A stretch of 36,693 nucleotides of DNA from UBA2266 sp964406945. Lineage in GTDB: Bacteria > Planctomycetota > Phycisphaerae > Sedimentisphaerales > Anaerobacaceae. Under the pieces are notes generated by a model, which had not been told where the DNA came from, made no database searches, and was given only the letters and a program-made list of their open reading frames with translations. Numbering within the stretch: position 1 is the first letter of the stretch; every line of letters begins with the position of its first letter. Below, in pieces: positions 1-7,284 of the stretch. The stretch is taken from positions 1-36,693 of the forward strand of contig CAYOTO010000034.1 in NCBI GenBank assembly GCA_964406945.1, given 5' to 3'. Made by a program: the position numbers and the translations under genes.

Positions 1-19
1 GCGATACTGAAAAATTTTT

Positions 20-424
20 CTATTTCATGCTTGACTGCCTATAGCTGGTCTTTCTCTTATTCTCGATCAATTCACGCAGTTCCCGCAGTTCGCTTTCATT
101 CAACTGACCGTCGCGCACCAGATGCTGCATTACGGCCGCCGCGTCTCCGGCGAAGACCCGTTGAACGAATTGCCTCACCGAGGCCGCCCCCGCCTGTGCT
201 CGATTCTGCTTCGGTCGATACACATAACTGCGTCCCGCCCTGCGGTGCGTAACCCATTGGCCCGCTTCCAGTTTCTGCAAGACGCTCAGCACGGTCGTAT
301 AGGCCAGGCGTCTGCCCTTAAGGCGTTCACGCACGTCATGGACCGTCCCCTCCCGGAGTTCCCAAAGTATGTCCAGCACAACCCGCTGCAGTCGCCCAAG
401 ATCATTCAGTGACTTGTTTGCCAT
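20..424 (-). CDS. BlaI/MecI/CopY-family transcriptional repressor
   Basis: A small winged-helix repressor of about 134 residues. The N-terminal half (LGRLQRVVLDILWE, then VHDVRERL, then YTTVLSVLQKLEAGQWV) is the typical BlaI/MecI helix-turn-helix and wing, and the C-terminal half is the helical dimerisation part. Family members bind TACTAC/GTAGTA-type dyads and are inactivated by an M56 (BlaR1-like) membrane protease. Such a gene usually follows downstream, which here would lie beyond the left edge of the window. I chose the ATG at 424; an in-frame TTG at 436 would add four residues. No strong ribosome binding site is visible. An operator-like palindrome lies about 85 nt upstream, suggesting autoregulation. 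The family call is firm; the regulated genes are unknown. Confidence 0.9.
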   Translation of the reverse strand: MANKSLNDLGRLQRVVLDILWELREGTVHDVRERLKGRRLAYTTVLSVLQKLEAGQWVTHRRAGRSYVYRPKQNRAQAGAASVRQFVQRVFAGDAAAVMQHLVRDGQLNESELRELRELIENKRKTSYRQSSMK

Positions 425-504
425 AAGAACACTCAACCATACGCATCCGACCTAGCCCGGCCCTATACAGGTTAAAAGCCGCCCCGAACTTCTTACTATA
501 CTAC

Positions 505-533
505 ACAGTACTACGCTCCGTAGTACATGGCAA
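505..533 (-). promoter_or_regulatory. BlaI-type operator overlapping a putative promoter
   Basis: Positions 508-526 form a perfect palindrome with 8-bp arms, GTACTACG-CTC-CGTAGTAC. It contains the TACTAC/GTAGTA half-sites typical of MecI/BlaI operators. On the minus strand it fills the spacer between a -35-like TTGCCA (528-533) and a weak -10 TACTGT (505-510), 17 nt apart. Binding there would block transcription of the repressor gene ending at 20. A partial extra half-site lies at about 500-507. The operator call is strong; the promoter boxes are inference. Confidence 0.65.
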
Positions 534-580
534 ACAAAAAATGTTTTTATGCAAAAAAAGTTGGCAGTCGGGTGGCATCG

Positions 581-940
581 CTATGAGTGGATATATTTTA
601 AAGGGCTCGTGAAGTGCAGGGCTATGCCGGGGGCGGTTGGTGGTGATTGGGTTTTCTCGGGACGGTCGACTCTGACTATCGTGGCGCGGGCTGACAGCGT
701 TCCGCCGGTTTCCAGCAGGCCTGTTTTCGGCGGGATTTGGACTGTTACGCGGATGTCCTGACCCGACTTCAGAGGTTCGGCGCAGGAATTCAGGTACAGG
801 CCTGAGGTGCTTACGTTAGCCGATCTGGCTTTAATCGGGGTTTGACGGGCATCTGAGCGGATTGAGACGTCGTAATGGAGGGCGAGCCTCCTATAAGCCC
901 GCCGGTCGGTATGAGGATTGTTTTGCGTCCCTGCAGCCAC
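581..940 (-). CDS. PilZ-domain protein (putative c-di-GMP receptor)
   Basis: A single-domain PilZ protein of 119 residues. The c-di-GMP binding signature is complete: an Arg cluster DRRAYRR at 12-18 (RxxxR) followed by NVSTSG at 42-47 (N/DxSxxG). Beta-strands follow, ending in GIALHF, as usual for PilZ. Such proteins change motility, adhesion, exopolysaccharide or gene expression when they bind c-di-GMP. The start is a GTG at 940, supported by an AAGGAAGG ribosome binding site about 8 nt upstream. The gene sits behind a sigma-54 promoter (989-1004) and is divergent from a kinase plus NtrC-type activator, which probably drives it. The output target cannot be read from the sequence. Confidence 0.9.
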   Translation of the reverse strand: MAAGTQNNPHTDRRAYRRLALHYDVSIRSDARQTPIKARSANVSTSGLYLNSCAEPLKSGQDIRVTVQIPPKTGLLETGGTLSARATIVRVDRPEKTQSPPTAPGIALHFTSPLKYIHS

Positions 941-988
941 TTGTCGCCCCTTCCTTTGGGGTTCATCGCTTTGTCCGGTTATAGGACT

Positions 989-1004
989 TGCAAGCCGTGT
1001 GCCA
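989..1004 (-). promoter_or_regulatory. Sigma-54 (-24/-12) promoter for the PilZ gene
   Basis: The minus strand reads TGGCACACGGCTTGCA. The -24 TGGCAC and the -12 TTGCA are perfect matches to the RpoN consensus, with the obligatory GG-to-GC spacing. Transcription would start near 978, about 38 nt before the PilZ GTG codon. An NtrC-family activator is encoded just across the divergent region. An inverted repeat CAGGCGG / CCGCCTG (1006-1012 and 1044-1050) immediately upstream might be an activator site. Confidence 0.85.
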
Positions 1005-1167
1005 GCAGGCGGGATCGCTTTTTGCCTATTTTAACTTCTGTAACCGCCTGGGAATGAAGAGTTTAGGCGCTGTGCGGGTTTAGTCCCGTAAAAAGGGTAG
1101 GCGCGGGGCAGAGAGTCTGTTTACAATCGGCAACGCTTCTGATGCTTTTCGTACACTATGAACGGTA

Positions 1168-2085
1168 TTGGGGGCGCGGGCACTGAGCCGGGATGGGATG
1201 TGTGCAAGCCTCGTGCTCAATATGCGGCTTTTTCGGGTCGATAGCATTGACAGCGTTGTTTTTTTTCAACATGATGAGTTGTTTTTGATAGACATCGGGG
1301 TTCCGGCGGTGGGTCGTAACGATGCCGCACAAAGACCTGCAGGAGGCGGGAAATCGACTGAAACGCGTCTGGCGGAGGCTGAGCGTCTGGCCGCGGTGGG
1401 CAGGCAGGTATCGAAGGTCGCCCACGAGCTGAACGATCCGCTGGACGGTGTGCTACGGTATGTGAACCTCTCTATCAGGATGTTGGACGAGGGGCGACCG
1501 GAGAAGGGGCGGGAATATCTGGAGAGGTGCCGCGAGGCTCTGGGGCGAATGGCGACGATTGCGGGGCAGTTGCTGGATTATTCGCGACGTAGCCACACGC
1601 GAGCGGAGTTTGCTACGGTGGAGAAGTTGATGGAGGAGGCGCTGCGTACGGTTGAAATGAAGGTAAGCCCCCCTGCCGTGCAGATTGTCAGAGAGTACGG
1701 CGGCGGTTTGCCGAAGATTCGGAGCGGAAGCCTTTATCAGGTGTTCTGCAATATCATCAAGAATGCGTTTGATGCGATGGACGGCGAGGGGGAGCTTGTT
1801 CTTCGCACGAGCTGCAGCGGCGGGGAGATAGCGGCGGAGTTTTTCGATACGGGGTGCGGACTGCCGGACGGGGCCGGCCAGTCGATATTCGAGCCGTTCT
1901 TTACCACGAAGGACGACCAGGGCGGAACGGGCCTGGGCCTGGCTATATGCCGGGACATAGTGGAAGCTTACGGCGGGCGAATCGAGGCAAAGAACAGAAA
2001 GAGCAAGGGGAGCTTGTTCAGGGTGTGTTTAAAATTGGAAGGAAACGTCGGCCTGGTAGAAGACGAAAGGCCGGTCAGCGGTTAG
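1168..2085 (+). CDS. Sensor histidine kinase (partner of downstream NtrC-type regulator)
   Basis: A compact soluble kinase. The HisKA region carries the H-box VAHELNDPLDG (His about 86). The ATPase domain has an N-box NIIKNAFDA, G1 DTGCGL, F-box FEPFFTT and G2 GGTGLGLAI. No membrane segment or recognisable sensor domain precedes the kinase core, so it probably senses a cytoplasmic signal or depends on a partner. The start is uncertain: TTG at 1168 opens the frame, ATG at 1198 and 1222 are alternatives, and none has a convincing ribosome binding site. It ends 18 nt before the response regulator, so the two form an operon resembling AtoSC/NtrBC pairs. Confidence 0.9.
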   Translation: MGARALSRDGMCASLVLNMRLFRVDSIDSVVFFQHDELFLIDIGVPAVGRNDAAQRPAGGGKSTETRLAEAERLAAVGRQVSKVAHELNDPLDGVLRYVNLSIRMLDEGRPEKGREYLERCREALGRMATIAGQLLDYSRRSHTRAEFATVEKLMEEALRTVEMKVSPPAVQIVREYGGGLPKIRSGSLYQVFCNIIKNAFDAMDGEGELVLRTSCSGGEIAAEFFDTGCGLPDGAGQSIFEPFFTTKDDQGGTGLGLAICRDIVEAYGGRIEAKNRKSKGSLFRVCLKLEGNVGLVEDERPVSG

Positions 2086-2103
2086 CAGTGACGGGATTCG
2101 CTA

Positions 2104-3489
2104 ATGATTGAAAAGAGCGTGCTGGTTGTCGACGACGATAAGATTATTGCGGATTCGCTGTGCGAGTTTCTGTCCGCGGAGGGCTATGCGGCCGAATCGG
2201 CCGGGACAATGAAGGAGGCGATCACGCGGCTGGAGCGGGAGGGGTACTGTCTGGTGCTGGCGGATATCAACCTGCCGGACGGCAGCGGGTTCGAGCTGCT
2301 GAAGGTGACTAAGGAGAGATTTCCACAGACTGTGGTGGTCATGATTACCGGTTACGGGACCATCGAGGGTGCGGTGCGGGCGATCAAGGAGGGTGCATTC
2401 GACTATCTGACCAAGCCGATTGTGGACGATGAGCTGCGGCTGGCGGTCGAGCGGGCGGTGCAGCAGCAGTCGCTGATGAGCGAGAACGAGATGCTCAAGC
2501 ACCAGTTGGAAGAGAAGTACAGTCTGGAGAATATCGTCAGCCACAATTATAAGATGGCGAAGATTTTCGAACTGGTGGAGGCGGTTGCGGACAGCGATAC
2601 GACCATTCTGATGGCGGGACCTTCGGGGACGGGCAAGAGCATGCTGGCCAGGGCGATTCATCATCGCTCCGGACGGCGGGGCCGGCCGTTCGTGGAGGTA
2701 AGCTGCGGGGCATTGCCCGAGACGCTGCTGGAGAGCGAGTTGTTCGGGCACGCCAAGGGGGCGTTTACGGGGGCGGTTTCGGACAAGCAAGGCAAATTCC
2801 TGGCCGCGGACGGCGGGACAATCTTTCTGGACGAGATTTCGAATGCGTCCATGGCGCTTCAGGCGAAGCTGCTGCGGGTGCTGGAGGAGCGGCAATTCGA
2901 GGCGGTGGGCAGCAACAGGACGATTTCGGTGGATACGCGGATTGTGCTGGCCTCGAACCGGGACCTGACTACGGAGGTCAGGGAGGGACGGTTTCGGGAG
3001 GATTTGTATTACCGGATCAATGTGGTGACTATCGAGCTGCCGCCGCTGCGGGAGCGGGTGGGGGACGTGAGATTGCTGGCGAAGCATTTTCTGGGGATTT
3101 ACAGTTCGCGTCACAAACGGGATAAGGTTGGGATTACTGATGAGGCGATGGAGTATCTGGAGCGGTACGGGTGGCCGGGTAACGTGCGGGAGTTGGAGAA
3201 TGTGATGGAGCGGGCGGTGCTTTTGAGCAAGGGCAAGTTCGTCGAGCCGGGGGATTTGCCGGATGCGGTGCGGGCCGAACGGGAGGTGGATGACCGGGAG
3301 TATCGGCCGATGAGTTTGAAGCAGGCCAGGGCAGAGCCGGAGAAGCGGCTGATACGGCAGGCACTGGAGGCGAACAACTGGAACCGCCAGGCCACGGCGA
3401 AGACGCTGGAGATCAACCGAACCACACTTTATAAGAAGATGAAAAAGTACGGGCTGGATAAAGAAGCGAAGCGTTTGGGCCTGGCCTGA
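2104..3489 (+). CDS. NtrC-family sigma-54-dependent response regulator
   Basis: A 461-residue three-domain activator. The receiver domain (1-120) has phospho-acceptor Asp54 in ADINLPDG and the switch Lys in TKP. The AAA+ domain (about 145-375) has Walker A GPSGTGKS at 172-179, the sigma-54-contacting GAFTGA loop at 219-224, Walker B GGTIFLDEI at 237-245, and R-finger region sequences. A Fis-type helix-turn-helix (NWNRQATAKTLEINRTTLY) closes the protein. It activates RpoN promoters when phosphorylated by its kinase, here almost certainly the product of the gene just upstream. The nearest candidate target is the sigma-54 promoter of the divergent PilZ gene. The Walker A departs slightly from the usual GESGTGKE. 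Its last 61 nt overlap a convergent lipoprotein frame. Confidence 0.96.
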   Translation: MIEKSVLVVDDDKIIADSLCEFLSAEGYAAESAGTMKEAITRLEREGYCLVLADINLPDGSGFELLKVTKERFPQTVVVMITGYGTIEGAVRAIKEGAFDYLTKPIVDDELRLAVERAVQQQSLMSENEMLKHQLEEKYSLENIVSHNYKMAKIFELVEAVADSDTTILMAGPSGTGKSMLARAIHHRSGRRGRPFVEVSCGALPETLLESELFGHAKGAFTGAVSDKQGKFLAADGGTIFLDEISNASMALQAKLLRVLEERQFEAVGSNRTISVDTRIVLASNRDLTTEVREGRFREDLYYRINVVTIELPPLRERVGDVRLLAKHFLGIYSSRHKRDKVGITDEAMEYLERYGWPGNVRELENVMERAVLLSKGKFVEPGDLPDAVRAEREVDDREYRPMSLKQARAEPEKRLIRQALEANNWNRQATAKTLEINRTTLYKKMKKYGLDKEAKRLGLA

Positions 3490-3968
3490 GGGGGATTGAG
3501 AACGGTTGTGGAGGGGCCGGCGGCGTATTGTTCTTTCTGCAGTTTCGGCACGGTGCAGCCGCAGGTCTTGCTGATGTTGGTGATCTTCAAGGGGGCGTTG
3601 CCGGTATTGGTGAATACAAACTCGCAGGTGTGGTTTGTGCCCTGGCCCAGTTCACCGAGGTCGAGCAGCGTCTTTTCGAAAGAAATCTCGGGGTATTTGG
3701 TGCTGGGTACTTGATCCTCGACGCTGGACGGCTGGGTGGTGGCCGGTGTCGAATTCGTAGATGACTGCATTTGTGGGGCTGACCCCGTCGTGTACGACGG
3801 GGTTAAATCGTCCGCATCTGCCCTTGGCAGAATTGAGACTTGGGCGTTAGCTGTCGTCTTTGGCGACTGCGATTCATTGCAGCCAGTCATTAAGATCGCG
3901 GTGGTCGCCACGATTAATGTGGCAATCAGGAATCTTGCTGTGAGGTATGACAATTTCTCTTTCTTCAT
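3429..3968 (-). pseudogene. Truncated lipoprotein with partial DUF1573 domain
   Basis: The protein begins with a lipoprotein signal (charged MKKEK, a hydrophobic stretch, then lipobox LMTGC). A low-complexity Ser/Thr/Pro linker follows, then the first half of a DUF1573 (ASH-like Ig) domain: LDLGELGQGTNHTCEFVFTN, then APLKITNISKTCGCTVPKL. DUF1573 normally continues through a PGE-type turn and further strands. Here similarity stops at about QKEQYAAG, and the frame then runs antisense through the last 61 nt of the NtrC-type gene before reaching a stop. I read this as a gene that lost its 3' end. ATG 3968 was preferred over an upstream in-frame TTG at 3992. It may still be translated. Confidence 0.7.
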
Positions 3969-4002
3969 AGTATTATCCGGACTGAATGTCAATGGGCGGA
4001 TA

Positions 4003-4062
4003 GTTCCGGCAAAGTTTACCAGTGCGACAGGGCTGAACAGGTGGCGGTAGGGTACGTTTGCG
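4003..4062 (-). pseudogene. Relic of an RHS core (YD-repeat) sequence
   Basis: The minus strand encodes HLFSPVALVNFAGT, exactly the peptide found at residues 184-197 of the RHS protein at 5567-7189. The surrounding nucleotides also match 6600-6660 with scattered substitutions and small indels. The relic is in frame with the lipoprotein that starts about 35 nt downstream. An in-frame stop lies just upstream of it, and no start codon is present. It is best explained as the leftover of a second RHS copy. Confidence 0.75.
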
Positions 4063-4155
4063 GGTAGTCAAAATCGGCGACTTATCCGTCTTTCATGGCC
4101 ATGCGCCATATATATTCTGCACCACGCAAAACCCTGTCATAGCTGTTTTTACCAT

Positions 4156-5502
4156 TCATCGAAGCTGGTCGGAGCCACAGATCATTGATCGCAAACCGTT
4201 CGTAGCGAAATATTTCACAAGCTCCGAGGTATTCTGAAGCTCTCCTTCCTGAATTGGTTTCCCATCAATGTCAAATGCCGTGGCCATGTACTTATCTGTG
4301 CCTGTAACACTGAGCACGTGACACAAGCCATTGCGATCAACGAAGATACTAGACTCATGAGCAAAGGGCTTCTTTTCCGCATGATATTCTGCTTGCCACA
4401 ATTCTCGACCGTCAGTGGCATACCTCAACACTACCAGTTGCGAGTGATGGATTGCGTCTTTAAGATCGCTTGGAGGGTACCCATGACCCTTTGCATCAGG
4501 CCCGCGGTCGGATAAGACGTATACGCTCCGCTTGTCGGTAGCCAGTTGCAACGGAAATATGACGTTGTCCTTACCAACAGAATGGAGTGCGGTCCATTCT
4601 GGGTCGCCATTAGCGGCATATCTGATGATGGCCATAGAAGCTAGCTGGTCGTTTCCAACGCAGTAACCTGCAACATAACAGCCACCTGCGCCATCAGCGG
4701 TTACAATATCTGCAATGGCAACTCTTGGAGTCACCGTTGCCGGGGGCCAAGTCTGAGCCCATGCGAATAGGCCTTCGGGCGTGAATTTGACGAGGCTGAA
4801 CCGGCGGTTGCTCAAGCTGTAACCTAGAATATAGGAGTACCCCGCTTGGTTAAGTGATATATCCGTTATCAAGCGTTCCTCCTTTTTGACCTTGATTGTC
4901 TGCCATGACCACGATAAGCGCCCTGAACGATCATAACTCGCAATCATCAGCCCTGACTCGTGAGTTGACGTACCTTGACATTCAGACGCGCCATGGATTA
5001 ACTCAGATTCCTGGCCTGTTGTTTCAACAGTGCCCGCTAGCACGAGATCTCCTTCGGCATCAATACCGAAACCAATAGGGCTTAACTGCCAACCGACATG
5101 GCTACGGCAATGCCTTTGCCAGACGATATCTCCTGAACTGGAGTATTTGACGATTACACACTTAGATTCCTCGCTGCGTCGTGAGACAACTCCTAGGACG
5201 ACAACATTGCCGTCGCAATCCGGAGCCACGGCTGTAACTACGGCTTTTCCCGTGCCTCGGGGAAACTGGCGTTCCCATGCTAGTTGCCCTTCGATAGTGT
5301 ACTTGGCCAGTTGGACCGTGTGCTCGCGTTTGTGCTTCTGAGAGAGCAAAAAGTACGTTTGCCCATCTGGCGCAATCGCCACGTGCTTGGGTTTGAGAGA
5401 AACTGCCTCACTCGTTTCTAACTGGGCTCCACAGACTATTAGGATCATAGCTAGCAAGAGGCTGTTGTTAAGGTCTGTCCGGTCAGCAGCTGGGACGCAC
5501 AT
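4156..5502 (-). CDS. Secreted beta-propeller-repeat protein
   Basis: This 448-residue protein has an N-terminal hydrophobic segment (LLLAMILIVCGA), probably a signal sequence. It then contains a series of degenerate blades of the type DGNVVVLG...VIVKYSSSGDIVW, repeated as DLVLAG...IASYDRSGRLSW, SYILGY...LVKFTPEGLFAW and so on. This is the SBBP/PQQ-like propeller pattern of exported bacterial proteins. Its biochemical role is unknown; such propellers usually bind proteins or glycans. The ATG at 5502 has an excellent AGGAGGT site 7 nt upstream. It lies downstream of the RHS gene on the same strand, in the position where RHS immunity genes sit. It does not resemble a known immunity protein, so that role is only a possibility. 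Confidence 0.75.
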   Translation of the reverse strand: MCVPAADRTDLNNSLLLAMILIVCGAQLETSEAVSLKPKHVAIAPDGQTYFLLSQKHKREHTVQLAKYTIEGQLAWERQFPRGTGKAVVTAVAPDCDGNVVVLGVVSRRSEESKCVIVKYSSSGDIVWQRHCRSHVGWQLSPIGFGIDAEGDLVLAGTVETTGQESELIHGASECQGTSTHESGLMIASYDRSGRLSWSWQTIKVKKEERLITDISLNQAGYSYILGYSLSNRRFSLVKFTPEGLFAWAQTWPPATVTPRVAIADIVTADGAGGCYVAGYCVGNDQLASMAIIRYAANGDPEWTALHSVGKDNVIFPLQLATDKRSVYVLSDRGPDAKGHGYPPSDLKDAIHHSQLVVLRYATDGRELWQAEYHAEKKPFAHESSIFVDRNGLCHVLSVTGTDKYMATAFDIDGKPIQEGELQNTSELVKYFATNGLRSMICGSDQLR

Positions 5503-5566
5503 AGTAAGAACCTCCTGAACAAGGCATGGAATACTACCTCATACCGTTAATCGTACATTCTCCAAC

Positions 5567-7189
5567 TTACCTACTCGAGCGATTCGGTTCCTGCAATAAG
5601 TTGATGCGCATTTGGTTGCATTGAGATTCCTTTGCCCTGGCATCTGCCTCAAAGCGTTGCCTAGCAGCATACGCATCAGCCATTATGTTTCGCACTCTTA
5701 GCCATTCGCGTGATACAAAAGAGCGATATTGTTGTGCAATTCGTGGATTGATTGCCATTCTATCGTATGTATTTACGTCATATTGATAATTGATATAGTC
5801 GCGATGTGCCTCATGCCTTTTTACCCACAGGTCTAATGCGTCCGCGTAGCATTGTGCTATATGTGGACATGTTGCCATACTCCTGACCCGAATATCTGTG
5901 ATTTTCCTTCTAAGTTCATCCCAAGCACGGTTAATTTTAGCAACATGCGCTTCTTCGTGCCTTTTTGGGGTGCTTCCGAGCCAAAGGGGAGGGGACACTC
6001 GGCGGTAGCGTGGTCTTCCACTCCTTCCACGCCCGTCAGGTACGCGGGCCGACGAATAGTATTTGATGTCGTATTCACAGCTACATGTAGTCATTACAAC
6101 GCTTTTGCATCCGCCAAATCCCTGAACTGATGCTACGCCGGTGGTTGCGTTCCAATACGGCGTTGTGCTTCCATAGAGAAACCAACCAGCGGGAGGGGCG
6201 GCCCGGTCATACGGCCAAGGAGTAACTGTTCTATTTCGCTGTGTACAAGGGCCGCAAACTGCCGATCCCGCGTTCAGACGCATGATAATATCGGGAATAA
6301 CAAAGGATGTGCCATTTGGATCAGAATGCTGCGCCGGATCACTTCCAGCATACTCCATTAAATTAAGCCCGTCGACGTAATCTTTGGGGTCCTGGGTCAG
6401 CCATCTTCCTATGTGGTAGTCGTAGTAGCGGTTCCTGTTGTATTGGAGCTTGAGATTGGCGCTATCGAGGATGTCTACTCTTCGGCCTGTGAAGAGGTAT
6501 GGGTTGTCGTAGTCGGAGAGGTTGTCGGCGTCTTCGGTGAAGTCGGCGTCGAGGATGTGGGGCCGGCCGTAGGCGTCGTATTCGCAGCGTTCGAGGACGG
6601 TTCCGGCGAAGTTGACCAGTGCGACCGGGCTGAACAGGTGGTCGTGGACGTAGTATTTGCGGGTATTCACATCGACGATGGTTGCGATGACTTCGTCTAT
6701 GTAGTTGCCGTAGAGGAAGCGGTCTTTGAGGGTATCGGAGCTGTCGTATTCTTCGAGGACCTGCCATTTGTTGCTGTAGTAATAGCGGCGGGTATTGGAT
6801 GAGTCGATGTGGTCTTTCTTCTCTATGCGACGTCCGAGGGCGTCCCCGATCAGGTCGGGACAGGCTGCGCTGTATTCGACCACCGCATCATCGTTGGAAT
6901 CAACTATTTTCACTATCCGGTTCTCGTAGTCGTAAGAGTATTCTTCCCAATTGCAACGGTACTGTATAATACAGGACGGTGCGGGTGGTGGGTAGGGAAA
7001 ATCGGAAAATTTTTCGACAAGTGTCGTATTCGCCCACGTGGTGGCGTAGGAGGTTGTCTGCACGTTTGGCAAACTGTAGACGGGGTGGGAGTCAATTGGG
7101 TCAGTTGCTCTGCGGGCGTTTTGTGGCCTGCTGATGTTATACGGCGCGACGAGTGGTCGGGCGGGGAAAATAATGTTTGGCTCTTCCAC
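5567..7189 (-). CDS. RHS repeat-associated core protein with HExxH C-terminal tip (5'-truncated)
   Basis: Residues 85-292 are an RHS C-terminal core: YD-repeat SYDYENRIVKIVD, then YYVHDHLFSPVALVNFAG, then NPYLFTGRR, then the hallmark RYYDYHIGRWLTQDP and GLNLMEYAGSDPAQHSDPNG. The sequence after about 293 is the variable tip. It has Cys pairs, an HEEAH zinc-protease-like motif at 411-415 and a second HEAH at 459-462 followed by YDVNT, somewhat like DUF922 predicted proteases. Intact RHS proteins usually exceed 1000 residues with many YD repeats. This one has almost none, begins with a GTG lacking a ribosome binding site, and lies directly behind the GH10 gene. It therefore appears to be a 3' fragment. 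Whether it is expressed is unclear. Confidence 0.85.
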   Translation of the reverse strand: MEEPNIIFPARPLVAPYNISRPQNARRATDPIDSHPVYSLPNVQTTSYATTWANTTLVEKFSDFPYPPPAPSCIIQYRCNWEEYSYDYENRIVKIVDSNDDAVVEYSAACPDLIGDALGRRIEKKDHIDSSNTRRYYYSNKWQVLEEYDSSDTLKDRFLYGNYIDEVIATIVDVNTRKYYVHDHLFSPVALVNFAGTVLERCEYDAYGRPHILDADFTEDADNLSDYDNPYLFTGRRVDILDSANLKLQYNRNRYYDYHIGRWLTQDPKDYVDGLNLMEYAGSDPAQHSDPNGTSFVIPDIIMRLNAGSAVCGPCTQRNRTVTPWPYDRAAPPAGWFLYGSTTPYWNATTGVASVQGFGGCKSVVMTTCSCEYDIKYYSSARVPDGRGRSGRPRYRRVSPPLWLGSTPKRHEEAHVAKINRAWDELRRKITDIRVRSMATCPHIAQCYADALDLWVKRHEAHRDYINYQYDVNTYDRMAINPRIAQQYRSFVSREWLRVRNIMADAYAARQRFEADARAKESQCNQMRINLLQEPNRSSR

Positions 7190-7247
7190 AGAATTTGTGG
7201 GTCAACCGGCCAGGCATCTGCCTCGGCTCTGGAGGAAAGTAATGTTT
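7165..7247. repeat. Short direct repeat GGAAA[A/G]TAATGTTT
   Basis: Two 14-bp copies differing at one base lie at 7165-7178 and 7234-7247, flanking the start of the RHS fragment. Between them is an imperfect palindrome (about 7209-7228, AGGCA-TC-TGCCT core). The pair marks the junction between the GH10 gene and the RHS fragment. Confidence 0.55.
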
Positions 7248-7284
7248 CTTTGTCAAATTAGAGTCAGATAACCCGCTGGTCTGC

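Noticed and set aside
917..930. GGGACGCAAAA string on the minus strand, resembling the core of c-di-GMP-I riboswitches, right at the PilZ gene.
   Set aside because: It lies downstream of the GTG start inside the coding sequence (AGTQN codons), and the GAAA tetraloop and second helix of that riboswitch are missing.
2101..3114. 337-aa minus-strand frame opposite the NtrC-type gene.
   Set aside because: It is the antisense shadow of a well-defined REC-AAA+ gene; its His/Arg/Leu-rich composition matches no protein family.
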